Source: Hemileia vastatrix (lineage: Eukaryota > Basidiomycota > Pucciniomycetes > Pucciniales > Zaghouaniaceae). From it: 64,000 nucleotides of DNA. The stretch spans positions 17,002,001-17,066,000 of the forward strand of contig JASXTE010000015.1 of the NCBI GenBank assembly GCA_030280995.1. The letters are read 5' to 3'. Positions 13,053-25,133 of the stretch are shown one piece after another. Each line of letters opens with the position of its first letter. Position 1 is the first letter of the stretch. Below the pieces are notes generated by a model, which saw only the letters and a program-made list of their open reading frames with translations, made no database searches and was not told the DNA's origin. A program made the position numbers and the translations under genes.

Positions 13053-13185
13053 TTTTTTATATAGAGACTTGAACCAGAGAGAATGATAAGAAGTGGACAA
13101 AACAAAAAAATCCTGACCAAATACATAGAGGCCAAATTAAGCAAAACCAAAACAAATTATGTAGTTTATCCTCATTTTGGAGGAA

Positions 13186-14568
13186 TCAGATTCTTGAAAT
13201 CCCAAGGTTTAAACCAATAAGTTTGCCCCTAGGGCTTGAACACCCTAAGCTCCTCTTCCAATTCTGATATCCCAAAATCAGACCTCCAAACAAATCTTCC
13301 ATCCTCCTCCATACACTGAGTCTACCATAGTTCACATTGCCAGAATTTATAAATTCTCCACCCTGTGAAACATCTGGAACCTCGGCCACATCTTTAAAAT
13401 CAACCTCCATACCAGTGACATCCAAAACATCACAATTTTTCTCTTCACTATAGGAATCTTGCTTAGAATCTGCAAAATCCTCCAGAATAACATCCATAAC
13501 ATCAAAATAAAAATCCTCCTCCAAGCAGAGACCTTCTTATCTCGAGGGAACCACCTGAAAATAATCTTCCTCTATGAGAAAAAGATCCAAGACAGAATCC
13601 ATCTGTCCATCCAAATATTCAACTGATACATCCTCCTCCAATAAGCCATTATCTGAACTTGAGGAAGAAAAATAATTATCCCACAGCAACCATTCATCCA
13701 CCACAGACTCCTTCTCAATATCCCAAAATCCTTCTTCATGACCAGACAAGTCCTCCTTCCCACATAATTCACCCAAACTTGAGGAAATACACTGATCCTC
13801 CAGTGTGTACATTTCCAAAACATCCAGTGAAGCACATTCCTGAGATCCCATGGCATCCTTTGGAAAAGAAAAATCATTTTCACAAACATCATCAGAGTAC
13901 CCATCTTCCAAAATTGATGGCTCCAACACCTTTCCAGAAACTGAATTTTCCACCACAGTCTCCTGAACCTCTCCATCCAACAGGATTTCCTCTCCAGATT
14001 CCACATCCCTTTTCATCATACCATCCAAATATCCCAAAATAACCTCCTTCAGAATAGCCATACCAGGAATCCTATTTTCCCCATTTGGAAGAGTCTTCAT
14101 CAAGTCAGCCTTGAAAAGAATCTCCAAAACCTCCACCTTTACATTCCTACCCATGGCACTCCAAAATACATACTTGGCCCCATCTTCATGTGGTAATATA
14201 TCATTTTATACCAGATAATCCAGAGCCTCCCCAAACTCCTCCATAAATTCTCCATACTGAGAAAGAGAAGTTACACCACCTTTCAATTCCCACTTCCTAG
14301 CAATCCCATGAAGGTCCACCATTGAGAAAGTAGTAGGCCACCTTTTAACCATTTCAATCTTCAACTTTCCCCAGTCCTGACTCCTATATCCTGCCATGCC
14401 AGAATCTTCCTTCTCCACCTCCTTATTACCAATGAAAAAGATTACTTGCCTAACCATGTCCAGCAGTGAGGCCCCATCAATCTCAGCAGCAACCTCAAAC
14501 CTAGCCAAAAGCCCCTTTGCATCCTCTCCCAAAAACCTTGAACCATCCCAAGACTGAATCCTAACCAT
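13186..14568 (-). pseudogene. gag: Gag-like protein of element E, with long acidic tail
   Basis: One reading frame runs from the ATG at 14568 to 13186 and is cut only by two TAA codons (14206-14208 and 13534-13536), each one substitution from CAA. The first 120 codons resemble the gag of element C: both share FL...FE.AAE followed by DMVRQV.FF and, later, K.RWP. The remaining about 330 codons are rich in Asp and Glu (runs such as SVLDLFLIEEDYF) with no zinc knuckle, and I recognise no family. Gag assembles retrotransposon particles; here it is the only coding capacity. The acidic part could be an element-specific tail or a captured sequence. Confidence 0.65.
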
Positions 14569-14785
14569 CCTAGCAATTCCAAGTTACAGCCTCTAATCTC
14601 CACCAAAGATAGCCAAAGTCCCCCTCAAGAGCCTTAGAGACCTAGAAGGGACAAAAACCAACAGAAAAGAAGACCCATAGACCAACCACAAAGAGATATA
14701 GCACCAAATCCAAAATCCACCAAAGGAGATCCACCAAAGAGAGAAGCCTAGATTAACAGAGATTCCAAAAAGCCAACAGATTTGA

Positions 14786-14802
14786 CCCCACGTTGGGCGC
14801 CA
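14786..14802 (-). other. Primer binding site of element E
   Basis: On the minus strand this reads TGGCGCCCAACGTGGGG, four bases after the 5' LTR. The TGG start and the match to the known lysine-tRNA type primer site of many retroelements support it. Confidence 0.8.
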
Positions 14803-14806
14803 GAAA

Positions 14807-15671
14807 TGTAGAAAATCCTATAGTACTAGCTATAGGCCTTGACCAAGGGAGTTGGAGAAAAAACCAGAGAGAAAATCCCCTGTCCCTTTAGAAAAATAAG
14901 TGAGATTGACCTGTTGCAGCAAATTGGAGATCTGTTTGCTAGACCCTCTAATTAAACACACTTGACCCCTTTAAAAGTGAAGATAATAGTCCCAGACAGA
15001 CTACTAGAAAGATTTGAAATGAACAGTAATATATTCCAACAAAACACAAGCCAATGAGACAGTGAGGAACAGAGAGGCAATGAGTAAAGAGATAAGATGC
15101 CTTCCCCTAAAAATCTTCCCACACACGCACCATACAGCCAGTGCACAGACCACCCTGACCAATTCCCCACCCAAAATCCAGATTTCCCAGCCTTTTTCAT
15201 GCATAAAAGTGCATTTTAGCGCCTCCCCAGCGCCCAGGCAGGCAGGCCGCTTCTAGGCCCTAAAACACCCATACAACCAATAAAAACCCAAAAACCCATA
15301 ACTTCACTAATAAACAAGATAAACACACATAAGACATACCAAAATGAAAAAAAATAAAGGACAATAAGCTGAGACATAATAAGTGACCCTAGCTTAAGCC
15401 TAAATAAGCACCACTAAGCAATAAACATCCGATAAATACCAATAATAACACCATAACTACCCTATAAAACAAGGTAACCACCCATAAGGGATACCAAAAT
15501 GAAGAGAAATGAAAGGGCATTAAGCTGAGACATGATAAGTGACCCTAGCTTAAGCCTCCATAAACACTACTAACTATCACCTAAAGATGAGAAAATCCAC
15601 TAATAACACCCTACATACCAAATACCCCCAAATATGCACTCCAAAGGCCTACCCAGGTTTGGATCACCACA
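14807..15671 (-). repeat. Right LTR of element E (5' LTR)
   Basis: Direct copy of 9937-10809, bounded by TGTAG and CCACA and followed by the GCGC target duplication. Confidence 0.9.
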
Positions 15672-15675
15672 GCGC

Positions 15676-16311
15676 CTCTTGCCTATTTTAGTGTGTTTCC
15701 CCACAGTGGGCATAGAATGTGCGGTAATTATAGTGTGAAAAAGCTAACTTTGCTAAAAATGAAGCTATTCACACGGGAAAAAAGCAGGCAGCATGTGGCC
15801 AGTACACAGAAGCCATTTCTGGCATAAAAAACACCAAATTTGAAAAGTGTTATTTTTATGCATTTAAATAGCCAAATCAATAGTTTTAAATGAGACAAAT
15901 TGATCTGTCAAAGCACATTTTTGATATTCTCAATTTTATAGCGCATATAGTCAACTTTTAAGTGAAATAAAGCACATTTCTTGTTTTTTGCATAAAACAA
16001 TGAATATAACAGCTTTAAGTGTACTTAAAAATTATGTAGCCTTATAATTAAAGCTCTTAAGATTACCCTAAAATATTTCAACTTAATATTAAGTATATAA
16101 GACTTATAAAAGGTGGATATATGCATGTATATAAGGTGTTATAATGGCATATTTTGTATATTATCATAATTTTACTTATGTATACTGTTTGTTTACTCTC
16201 AATTATTGTTCCCCTGTATAGTTCATGTGTTTAACATAACTTATAAGCACTTTTTACTCAGTCCTGGGGATATACAGGCTGACAAGCTTTGTGTTAAAAG
16301 GAAAACAATTT
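15676..16311. other. Gene-free region
   Basis: AT-rich sequence right of element E with no open frame, motif or obvious repeat. Confidence 0.4.
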
Positions 16312-18738
16312 ATGATAAAATCTAAGCATGAAGGTAACTCAACAATCAAATTCAAATATTGTGATGATTGGAGCTTTAGTCAGACTGATATGTTATTTAC
16401 ATCAAAATAGGACAAGGGAGAGGTTTGGGAAATTTTTAGTCCTTTCAAAGAAATCCTGCCTAGCAAAACACACAAGGATCCTTATGAAAGTCATACTCCA
16501 CTAAATAGCAGAGTACTCAGGGATTCTAAGGCCGCCACTATTGTTGAAAGTAAAAAGTCAATAATAAGACATGCAGCTATCCTGAAACATCAGCAAGGAA
16601 CTTTTGGTATGAAAGAAAAGATTATCACGGCTGTTGGGTTGAGGTCCATTGTAAGTCAAAACTAATTATTCTGAATAGGATCAGTTTGTGTTAATTTTGA
16701 TCCTTTGGCATTTGAAAGGAGTGATAATACAAGCAAAGTGATGAATGGCACAATGTTGGGTGGAGAATTGGAGAATAAAGATTTTTTTGATTGAGCAATG
16801 CCTTAACAAGGTGATATAAAAAATAGTTTCATAATTCCAAACATCACTCAGCATTGTGAGATATCAAACATAAATTTGGTAGGAATTTGACAGAGATAAA
16901 AAATTTTAGAAAAAGTAATATGTAATGTGGGAAGTATAAATAATACTCATTTCATTTTAGGAAGGAAATTTTCAAGCCCGATTCCAAAAATCTTTATAAA
17001 TGTTTCTCTGATTAATTAACAAGACTTTAAAACAAATTATTGTAAAGGATTAAAATATGGACAAAGATTTTGATATGAGTAAGACATTGTTATCTACTAA
17101 ATCATTCTGCCAAGTTAATAATTTGATATTTCTAATTTGACTTCAATTTCACAAAAAATAGGTCAATTGTTAAATTCTATTATTTATAATGGAACTATGG
17201 ATATGGATGTGGAATACAAGACTCTGATTCCAGAAGATAATTATGGTAACAGTAACCCCCACGCTGGTCCTTCTACATCTACATCTAATGACCAAAGGCA
17301 GAAAAATACTCCACATCAAAATTGAGAGGAACAGACAAAACAAAATGGTGCTGCTAAGAATGCTGAATTTGTTGCCGGGTTACTGAATGATTTCCTGCCC
17401 AAGAATAATGAAAAAAATCCAGATGAACCTTAATTTTCAAGTTGAGTACTTAAAATTATTTTGATAAATGCAAATGTACTTTTAATGACTGATTTAATTT
17501 TTTTCCCTGTTTTGTATGCACTTTTGATCCAAAGCTACAAAATAATATTAAGGAGCAAAAAAGGAAAGTGGCTGAGAAAAGAACAGCAGAGGGTCATCAA
17601 GAAAATTCATAAAATTCATCTCAAAAGAAAGAAATGCACCCAGAAGTTCTGAAAAAATCAGCCAAAATATTCATCACTTCTTAAGAGTGTGCCTGGGTGG
17701 CCTGACACAACTGAATCACTATCCAAAAAGCCCAACTGAAGAGGAAGTTAAAAATTGGCTTAATTGGACTCAGAACAAAAAGAATCTACTTTGACAGGCA
17801 ATTGAAAATGTTTTCTCAATTCATCAGCCAAAAACTGCTGCTGATAAAGACTATTTAGCTAGAGCTGCAGCTGCTCACATTGGAGCAAAAATTGGTTTGC
17901 CTGCTTTTCAGCCTACGAGTGATTTATTGAACATTCCTGGTAGTCCTCCTGTCCCAATGACATTGAAGAAAAATCTTGAGCAGGCTTTACAAGAGAAAGG
18001 ATTCCCAAGACTTACTTTTGAATGATCATGCAAATCATTTTCAGGATCAGTCTGGAATTAAATAGTATTGGCAAACTTGGCAGAATTTTCACTGACTTGG
18101 CTTAAGATGGTGAATTGGGTGGATGAAGAGAAATTCAAATTAATTTCTATTGTCATTGAACAGTGGGTTTTAAATAAAGGTAGAGAGTTGAGAAAGTATA
18201 AAGGAAGAAAAGATACTTCTCTTGCGGATATCAAGAAGATAAACCATTCCAAGGCACAAGTGCAAAGACACCAAAAAAAAGTGAAAATTTCCCCTAAACT
18301 TTCAAAATAAAAGCTACTCACAAGATATGATTTTATTTAATATTTTAGATAGCTGAAACACATTGGACTATATCGGGTAAATACTGCCATGGAAATGAAG
18401 ATTTTATTGCCTTCTTTTTGACAACTGAATGCACATCAGATATCAAGGAAGAAAAAGAGTCTACAAAGCTGCCCATACGTGTTATACCTGCATGGAGAAG
18501 CCAACAACTTACTGAGTGTATCCATTTACTTGATAAAGTAGAATTTTTGTTAGCAACAAATCAAAGGGCTCTTCTCCAGTATAAAAAGACATATGAGTGC
18601 TCTTCTGAGAAAAAATCTTTAAAAAATGGTATAATTGGTGTTCCCCAAAATTTACCAAAAGAATTTTACTCAAGTGATTTTTTAAATAGTCTAAATAAGA
18701 TTGAAAGTGATATCCTTGCAGCTAAAAATGAAGTTTAA
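16312..18738 (+). pseudogene. Decayed multi-exon gene of unknown, probably rust-lineage, family
   Basis: An exon-like frame from about 16312 to a GTAAGT donor near 16652 includes HKDPYESHTPLNS and a K-rich segment ending VGLRSI; it has one TAG near 16408. Further pieces lie at 17137-17325, about 17590-18024 (ARAAAAHIGAKIGLP) and 18068-18310. The last piece is 18418-18738, with RVIPAWRSQQLTECI and, near its end, QNLPKEFYSSDFLNSL. From memory this order (HKDP box, lysine-rich middle, PAWRS box, LP..FY..D end) recurs in rust hypothetical proteins, but no function is known to me. Several stops and frame changes make it a remnant. Confidence 0.5.
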
Positions 18739-20079
18739 TTAGAAAAGATTTATTCAAGCTTGAATAATTTATGTATATAGTTATATTTATGAGAAGCTCT
18801 TTCATATATCATATAAGAAATATATTGTTTACTGTAGATATTACATAGTTGTTCTTACAGGGGATTAATGCTAAAATTGTATTTACTAGCCAACCAGCTT
18901 TTTTCCTAATCTAATTATAAATAGTAAGAAAAAAAGTGTTTTATTTGTAAATATATCTTTAAATGTAAATGAGCCAAAAGTGCAGTGAAAAGTTTTAAGT
19001 TTTAATCATTGGATTCTTATGATAGATCAATTAAGTGTGTGTAGGTTTGATTGAGACATACAGGTGCATACCTGTGATATGTGCCATCTTGGCACAAATG
19101 CATTGGATAATCATAGTGATCAAATATATGCAATAGTGGAATAAAAAAATCTAATAATAATTTTACATTTAAGTACAAGAATACTAGACAACCCAAGGTA
19201 GGTCAACCGGCATTAAGAAGTAAAAATTTGAAAGTGTATTCTTTCACTAAAAGTTAAATTTCATTCCAATTTTAATCAATATGTTTAACAAATGTTCAAT
19301 GTCATCTTGAATAACTGTTTTGATTTGGATTGAATATTTATATTAGCCATTGTATAATTTTTAAGGTGATTATGATGTGGCATATTTTTTTCCTAAAAAA
19401 ATTTTGAAGTATATCACTTAAAAAATGTTTAAGTTTCTTGTTAACTTGTGCTGAACTCATGCTGAACTCTGGTTGAACACAGGTGGTAGCTTGTTGTGGG
19501 GCAATGTTTGGTACATATTCAAACTTAGTCTGGTTAATTTTTCATAATTGTTTTTTTAATATTTCAAGTGTATGGTGCATATGCCTAAGGCCATTTTAGT
19601 GATTTTCAATTCATTTAAACTTTCTTCATGAGGAATGTTAGAAATTTTAATGTATGGAAAATCCTTTAATTTGAATTTTGCTCAACCAGCTGAAGTATAG
19701 TTATTAAAGGACTTAGTGCTTAGCTGGATAATTATTTAAAATGCATGTTTAGTTTGAAATTTATTTTGCCTGTCTTTCCTCAAAAGGTATTCCCTAACAA
19801 CCAAAAAATGGGGGTTGCATATTCAATCACAATTTTCAAATTGCACAATAGGTTGCTCAGGGAAAAACATTACTGTAACTTAAGAATGAAGGCTTCAATA
19901 ATTATATAAGGAAGTCTGATTTCAAAGTTTTTTCACATCATCCCACATTCCTCTAAATAAAACAAAACATTATCAATCTCAAAGATTTTCTCCATTTGAT
20001 AGATTAGTTAAATTTAAATAATTCATCTATTAATAAAGATTATTGTCCTCTTCATTCTAATTTTTTATAATCTTATAGC
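18739..20079. other. Gene-free AT-rich region
   Basis: No usable open frame. A pyrimidine-rich stretch ends in an AG (20077-20078) immediately before the next gene's first ATG, which could be a 5' UTR intron acceptor. Confidence 0.4.
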
Positions 20080-22069
20080 ATGTCAGACTCAAGTTCCGAG
20101 CTATCATCAGTTCTGTCTTTAGGTTCTAAGAAAAATGCAACACCATCACCCGGTTAGTAATAAGTCAGTGATAAAAAACTATTTGCGTGAAAGATTACTT
20201 TTCATTTTGTATGTAGATGCTCAAGCAATAAAAGAAAATTTCAATGAGACTCCCACTTTTGAAAAATTTTCACTCCAATCAAGCAATCAATTACAATCAA
20301 CATCTAGGGAGCCAGCACTTCAGTCAGAAATTATTGAGATTATGGATGAAGAATACTATGCAAAACTCAATATTATGGAGGAGCAAGCAGTATCTTTAGT
20401 TTGGGAGTTGGAAGAAATGAGAGTTCACAAGGCATATGTGGACTCAGAATCATCATTTCTTAACTTTGTTAAACATCAAAAAAAATGTGAGTAATTTCAT
20501 ACTTTAATTGTTATTGAATCTAAAACATTATTTTTTATAATTATTAGCATATCTGGATACTAAGAAAGTTCCCAAAGATTCTCATATTAAGGTCAAGGTG
20601 GCACAAGAGTCGGAATCGGGTAGTGCTTCAAGAAATGTAAACAAGAGGTTGGAGCATACTCATTGGACAAAAAGAGCATGTACCTCATTAAGCTCCTCAT
20701 TGGTTCCAGAATATTCTTCATCTCCTACTCCTGATGGAGAAGAAGAATATGAAAGACAAGAAGAACCAATGTTATTAAGTAATTTGTAAGTATAATTTTA
20801 ATCATACAACTTTCATGAGATATACTGATATCCCTTCTCATAAACTCTTGTCATGCAATTTAACTTTAGGATAAACAATCAAGGTGAATCTGAAGCAGGT
20901 AAAAGATAAATATAATGTCATAGCTGATAATTTAACATTCATTTTGTGAAACTGACACATTTCTTTTTATAATATTTGCACAGACATAGATGCAGAAAAT
21001 TCACAAAAGAAAAAAGAAACACCAATCATTTACAGTGACAATCACAGAAGAGAGATATCAGCTGCAGCTGAAGAAACAACTGAAAGGGATGATGTGGTAC
21101 CACATTCTCAAACAAAACCATTAAGTATGTGTATTTAATATTTATATTCAAAAAAAATGTGGCTAAATGTTTATAATTTCTGTAGTATCTTCTGCATCAA
21201 AAGAGCCATCCTTGTTCAAAGATATGGATTTAAAATCAGATATCGAAGAAATTTAGTATTTTTTTGAAGGAAAAATCAGCTGGCAAAAGGTGAACAAGGC
21301 ATAGAATGCAATCACATTCTTTCTGAATTTTCAAGGAACAGAGAAGATTTTAACACTGTCATTTGATGCTTTCTTGTTTCATTTCACCCAAGGCACTCAT
21401 GCAGAGTGGGTTAAAGTCATCAATGAATTGGGTAATTTCTTCACTATTGAAAATATAATTTTTGTATTTAATAACTTTATGACTCTCATTGTAGGCCCTC
21501 AATTTTTGGATTTAAATCAATCTATGCAACCATGGTACTCAACCAATCAAATTAAATTTTCAAAACTTGCTGAGTTCAATGCAAAATAATTTAATGAAAC
21601 TTATGGGGACTTGTGCAAAAAAAAGACATCAAATCCAGAAACCCACCTGTTTTGTTTGCTTGGTCAATGTCAATTTGTCAGCCCACGTTCTCAACACTAC
21701 TGGTTGACCCTGATCACCTTGTCTCTAGAGTTAATGGCAAATGAAACACATCAGGAACCTCCACCTGAAATGATTGAGAATGATGATCTGGTAACACAAA
21801 GTCTTCTATTAATCAATCATATCAACAAACTTATGAACAAGACTCCACCAATTTTGAGTTCAGCAAGTGAGATGAAGAAGTACAAAGCCATGGCCAACTC
21901 AATGATGCTGCTTTCACAATTTCAAAATTTCATATTCAACTGTTTTAAGTCATACTTGAAATTGTATGCAAGATCACAGGCAAAGTGGAAAACAGCTTCA
22001 GAAAAGTGGAAAAAAAAAGAAAAAGACAGTGGAGAATTGATTCAGTCTGGATCCAACAATGCAGATTGA
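20080..22069 (+). pseudogene. Multi-exon hypothetical gene with three in-frame stops
   Basis: Consecutive GT-AG introns keep one frame open: 20153-20216, 20487-20547, 20786-20869, 20899-20983, 21125-21185, and a likely one from about 21436 to 21495. The protein starts MSDSSSELSSVLSLG. A Ser/Glu-rich, probably disordered N-terminal half follows, then a helical C-terminal half with PQFLDLNQSMQPWY and KAMANSMMLLSQFQNF. Three stops break it: TAG 21254-21256, a second TAG near 21302-21304, and TAA 21587-21589. Each is a single C-to-T change from a glutamine codon. The splice sites are otherwise intact, so decay seems recent. I recognise no family. ORF 22059-22442 in another frame may be its continuation after a frameshift. 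Confidence 0.55.
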
Positions 22070-22442
22070 ACAAAGCACAGCAAATAACAACTTTCAACCT
22101 TTTATTATGTATTTGATAGATGGGGTAAGGGGTTTATTTGTATGTTTGCATGATTATAGATTTGCAAGTATCAGTGATTGTTTAGCATTTATAAGTCAGG
22201 TTGATTGTATTTGCAAAAAAAGTAATTGCACATTTAATTCAGAAGAACGTATATGGAAGAATCTAAATAGCTACATCATATGTCTTTTTTACAAAATAAT
22301 CAAAAATCCAGCAAATACACAAGACTTCTGTAGGCCATCACATTTGGAAATAGCTCATGCAATAACTGCGGATTTATTGAATCATTGGAAAATAATCCAA
22401 CCGGATACATATTTTTTTCAAACTCCAAGTATTAAAGAGTAA
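22059..22442 (+). CDS. Unassigned ORF overlapping the end of the 20-22 kb gene
   Basis: A 127-codon frame with protein-like composition, including GLFVCLHDYRFASISDCLAF and a short Cys pair (CICKKSNC). It overlaps the end of the preceding frame by 11 bases, so it may be that gene's last part after a one-base indel rather than a separate gene. Confidence 0.35.
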   Translation: MQIEQSTANNNFQPFIMYLIDGVRGLFVCLHDYRFASISDCLAFISQVDCICKKSNCTFNSEERIWKNLNSYIICLFYKIIKNPANTQDFCRPSHLEIAHAITADLLNHWKIIQPDTYFFQTPSIKE

Positions 22443-23079
22443 ATATTGATTATATTTATATTAATAGATGCTATACTTGATATAATATTGATGTAAATAG
22501 CTACAATAATATGAATCTTTCAAAATAATAATTAAAAATAACAAATTAAAAAAATTTGGAAATAAGAAAAATGCAAGAATTATGTAAAATGTGGAATTAT
22601 TATAATACATGGATTAAAAATAAATGTAAATAATAATCAATATAAGGTATGCAAATGAAGTGTGGAAAGATGGAGAAATAAGAATTATAAACAACTTTAA
22701 AAAATAACATGACAGTTATAAATGTATTTAATGAGTATAATGTGTTAGAAAAGGAGAATAGGTAAACAAAAAAACATAAACAATTAAATATGAAGTAAAG
22801 AATCATAAAAAATGTAAAAACTCTTAAGTCAAACAATTAAATGATATATTCATTCATAGAAAGAAAGCAGCAGTTTTATACCTGATAATAATAGGAGTAT
22901 TCAAAGGCAAGGAATAAAGAATATAATATACTCATCAAAAATATAATTGGATGAAGAAAAAGAAAAGAATAATATGAACACATTAAAATTAAAATGATGT
23001 ACTCTAACCTACAGTGGTAGTTAAGGGTAATTCTAATTGATATTCCAAAACAGATTGAAATAGAAGCAAAAAAACACAA
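22443..23079. other. Gene-free, very AT-rich
   Basis: No protein-like frame. It leads into the 81-bp palindrome array at 23080; weak similarity to the array spacers may extend a little left of that point. Confidence 0.4.
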
Positions 23080-23669
23080 GTGTACCCTGATCTTTGCCCA
23101 AAGATCAGGGTACACTTCTCAAAATCTCTGATACAATTTAAATCAAGGCTAATATACAATGGTGGACTCTGATCTTTGGCCAAAGATGAAGGTCCACCTC
23201 TTCAAATATCACTGAACACATGGTTGAAGGCAAAAATACCATGGTGTAACCTGATCTTCAGCCAAAGATCAGGGTACACCTCTTTGAATTTTAACAAATA
23301 TTTGAATAGGAGAAAAAACATAAGTACCCTGATTTTTGTGTGCAAATCAGGGTACACATCTTCAATTTTCAAGCGCAATGTGTAGAAAGGCAAAAATACA
23401 ATGGATGCCTTTGATGAAGGTGTTAGAACAAGGGTCATTTATTTTTAAATTCATGCACAATTTGAATACAGGCAAAAACAAAAGGTGGACCCTGATCTTT
23501 GCCCAAAGATCAGGGTACACATCATTAATTTTCATGTAGTTTTTGAATAACAGCAAAAACACATTTGTGGACTCAGATCATGGCCCAAATATTAGGGTAC
23601 ATTTCTCAAAATCTCTCATACAATTTAATCAAGGCAAAAATACAATGGTGGACTCTGATCTTCAGCCAA
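23080..23669 (+). repeat. Left arm of 81-bp palindromic array
   Basis: Eight palindromic units of about 36-38 bp start at 23080, 23161, 23243, 23323, 23404, 23484, 23565 and 23647, a period of 80-82 bp. The best unit pairs GTGTACCCTGATCTTTG with its exact complement around CC. About 44-bp spacers separate them. The spacer at 23117 returns at 23603, exactly 486 bp (six units) later, so the array has a six-unit higher-order repeat. The eighth palindrome is cut in half by element C. Confidence 0.88.
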
Positions 23670-24891
23670 TGTGGTACGCGCCTTGCAGGTAGCATAATTT
23701 TAGACCAATCAGCGCACGTAGTCCAGGAAGTACAAAGGAAGTTAGCGCAGTAGGAAGTGCTAAAATATAATATGTATTTGCGTGTTTCAAAGAACAAAGG
23801 AAATGGAAGCACGGAAAAGGATTAAGGGTCTGTGCGCTCGGATTTTGTAGTGAGATGTGCCGCACAATGGGGAAAAGTGTGTTATTGATTTAGGACTGTA
23901 AAGCGCTAAACAATATGGATTTGGACTTTCCAATAATTATGTGTTACACATTAAGAAAAGAGTTATGAGTTTAGGACAATTAAAGTGCATAGTATACTGT
24001 ACCACGGCTAGTTGGGTAACTTACTGAAACAGGTAATAAGGGAGGCTAACTAGTTAGGCGAATTATCAAGACTATGAACTTAGTATTAAAGAAAGGAGAG
24101 TGGGGACTCAATCACAAAACTACTCAAGAGTCAAGGCGGCTAAGATCAGCGTTAGAATGGGTCAAAACTGAAAATAGCGCTGAAACAAAAACAAAGGTAT
24201 GGTCAAAAACGCATATGTGGAGTATGAGTGAAACAAGTTAATAATAGCGTTAGTAATCAAAGGGTATGTTTTAGGCACCGTAGTTGTTACAAGCAGTGTG
24301 CGTAGTTTACTAATAGATTAGCTATTGTTTTACTAATGTGGCGCTAGAGCCAGCGCTGAAGATCCACTAGGGAACTGTGTTTTGAATACTGGAAAAATAT
24401 AAAAAGGAGGACTATTCAATAGAGATAGGGAGCCCTTTTTTAGAGAGAGAGATATATATATATAAGTAAAATAGAATAGTGAATTAGAGATATTTTCTGA
24501 GTCTTTTATCATTTGTGCGTCTGTGTGTGTATTTCATATAGTATAAGTGAAGGAGCGCAACATAGAGAGAATATATAGATTTAGTAGGATTGACTATTAT
24601 TAGAGTTATTTTATTGCTATAATAAGGTATATTAAAAGAGAGTGCTTCAAGAAGGATTAGCTGTGGATATTAGTGCTTATTAAGAATAAAAATATCCGGA
24701 TAGTAATACTTGTTTTCCTGATCTCTAAGACTCATCTCTCATCTTATAAACTTTCTAATCAAATATTAGTGTTACACATTATTGCGCTGTCTTTAAAATA
24801 AGAGTGGCAGGCGCTTCTTTTTAGAAATTGAAGAGGAGAACCAACCCATCTCGCATTGTGTCTACTGCTTAGTACTTTAGAACAGTCTACA
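23670..24891 (+). repeat. 5' LTR of element C
   Basis: Begins TGTGGTACG and ends CAGTCTACA. A direct copy lies at 34077-35285. A GA-then-TA microsatellite lies near 24442-24464. Confidence 0.9.
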
Positions 24892-24893
24892 AT

Positions 24894-24910
24894 TGGTGTC
24901 CCAACAGTGG
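24894..24910 (+). other. Primer binding site of element C
   Basis: TGGTGTCCCAACAGTGG starts two bases after the 5' LTR. It begins TGG as expected for the complement of a tRNA CCA end. The tRNA species was not identified, and it differs from the primer site of element E. Confidence 0.65.
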
Positions 24911-25133
24911 CATAATTGTTACTAGTATTTTTGATTAGATTGTTTGGTTTTTTAGGGTTTCTTCAAGAGGACGTAATAAAGCCGGCGCTTCAGCGGAAGA
25001 GTCGTAGGGTCTACAACAAGTGGATCAATAAGCTGTTATCAGAAGATAGCGTAGGGCTGTATCATGAATATAGTCAGGTTTAATTACCGAGTGTGTGTTT
25101 TTGTGATCTCTGTTTCGATTTTATATTTTGGGA

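Larger units (their letters stand above)
9937..15671 (-). mobile_element. Non-autonomous LTR retrotransposon E (gag only)
   Basis: Two direct copies of about 870 bp (9937-10809 and 14807-15671) begin TGTAG and end CCACA, and are flanked by a GCGC duplication (9933-9936 and 15672-15675). Read on the minus strand, the right copy is the 5' LTR, followed after four bases by a primer site (14786-14802). A purine tract abuts the left copy (10810-10821). The 4.0-kb internal region encodes only a gag-like frame and no protease, reverse transcriptase or integrase, so it must depend on another element. The rest of the interior is repetitive, hairpin-rich DNA. This is the layout known as LARD (large retrotransposon derivative). 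Its gag resembles that of element C in this window. Confidence 0.88.

Noticed and set aside
13572..14042. Alternative frames overlapping the gag of element E (13572-14006 minus, 13659-14042 plus)
   Set aside because: They lack similarity to any gag or other family; the frame of 13186-14568 is continuous with the recognisable gag domain.
20080..22442. Nuclear code change in which TAA/TAG encode glutamine
   Set aside because: Other frames end in TAG or TAA where the family proteins are expected to end (element B pol, antisense alpha), premature TGA codons are equally common, and the affected genes also carry frameshifts elsewhere. Mutation is simpler.
23362..23562. ORFs across the palindrome arrays (also 23202-23438, 36109-36309, 36233-36469)
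   Set aside because: They are open only because the palindromic unit lacks stops in some frames; the same peptides appear in both arms on opposite strands, and composition follows the repeat.
23080..23669. CRISPR array (palindromic repeats with regular spacers)
   Set aside because: Spacers repeat every six units and recur inverted in the other arm, the repeats vary, the surroundings are eukaryotic transposons with introns, and no cas genes are present. It is satellite-like or foldback-like.
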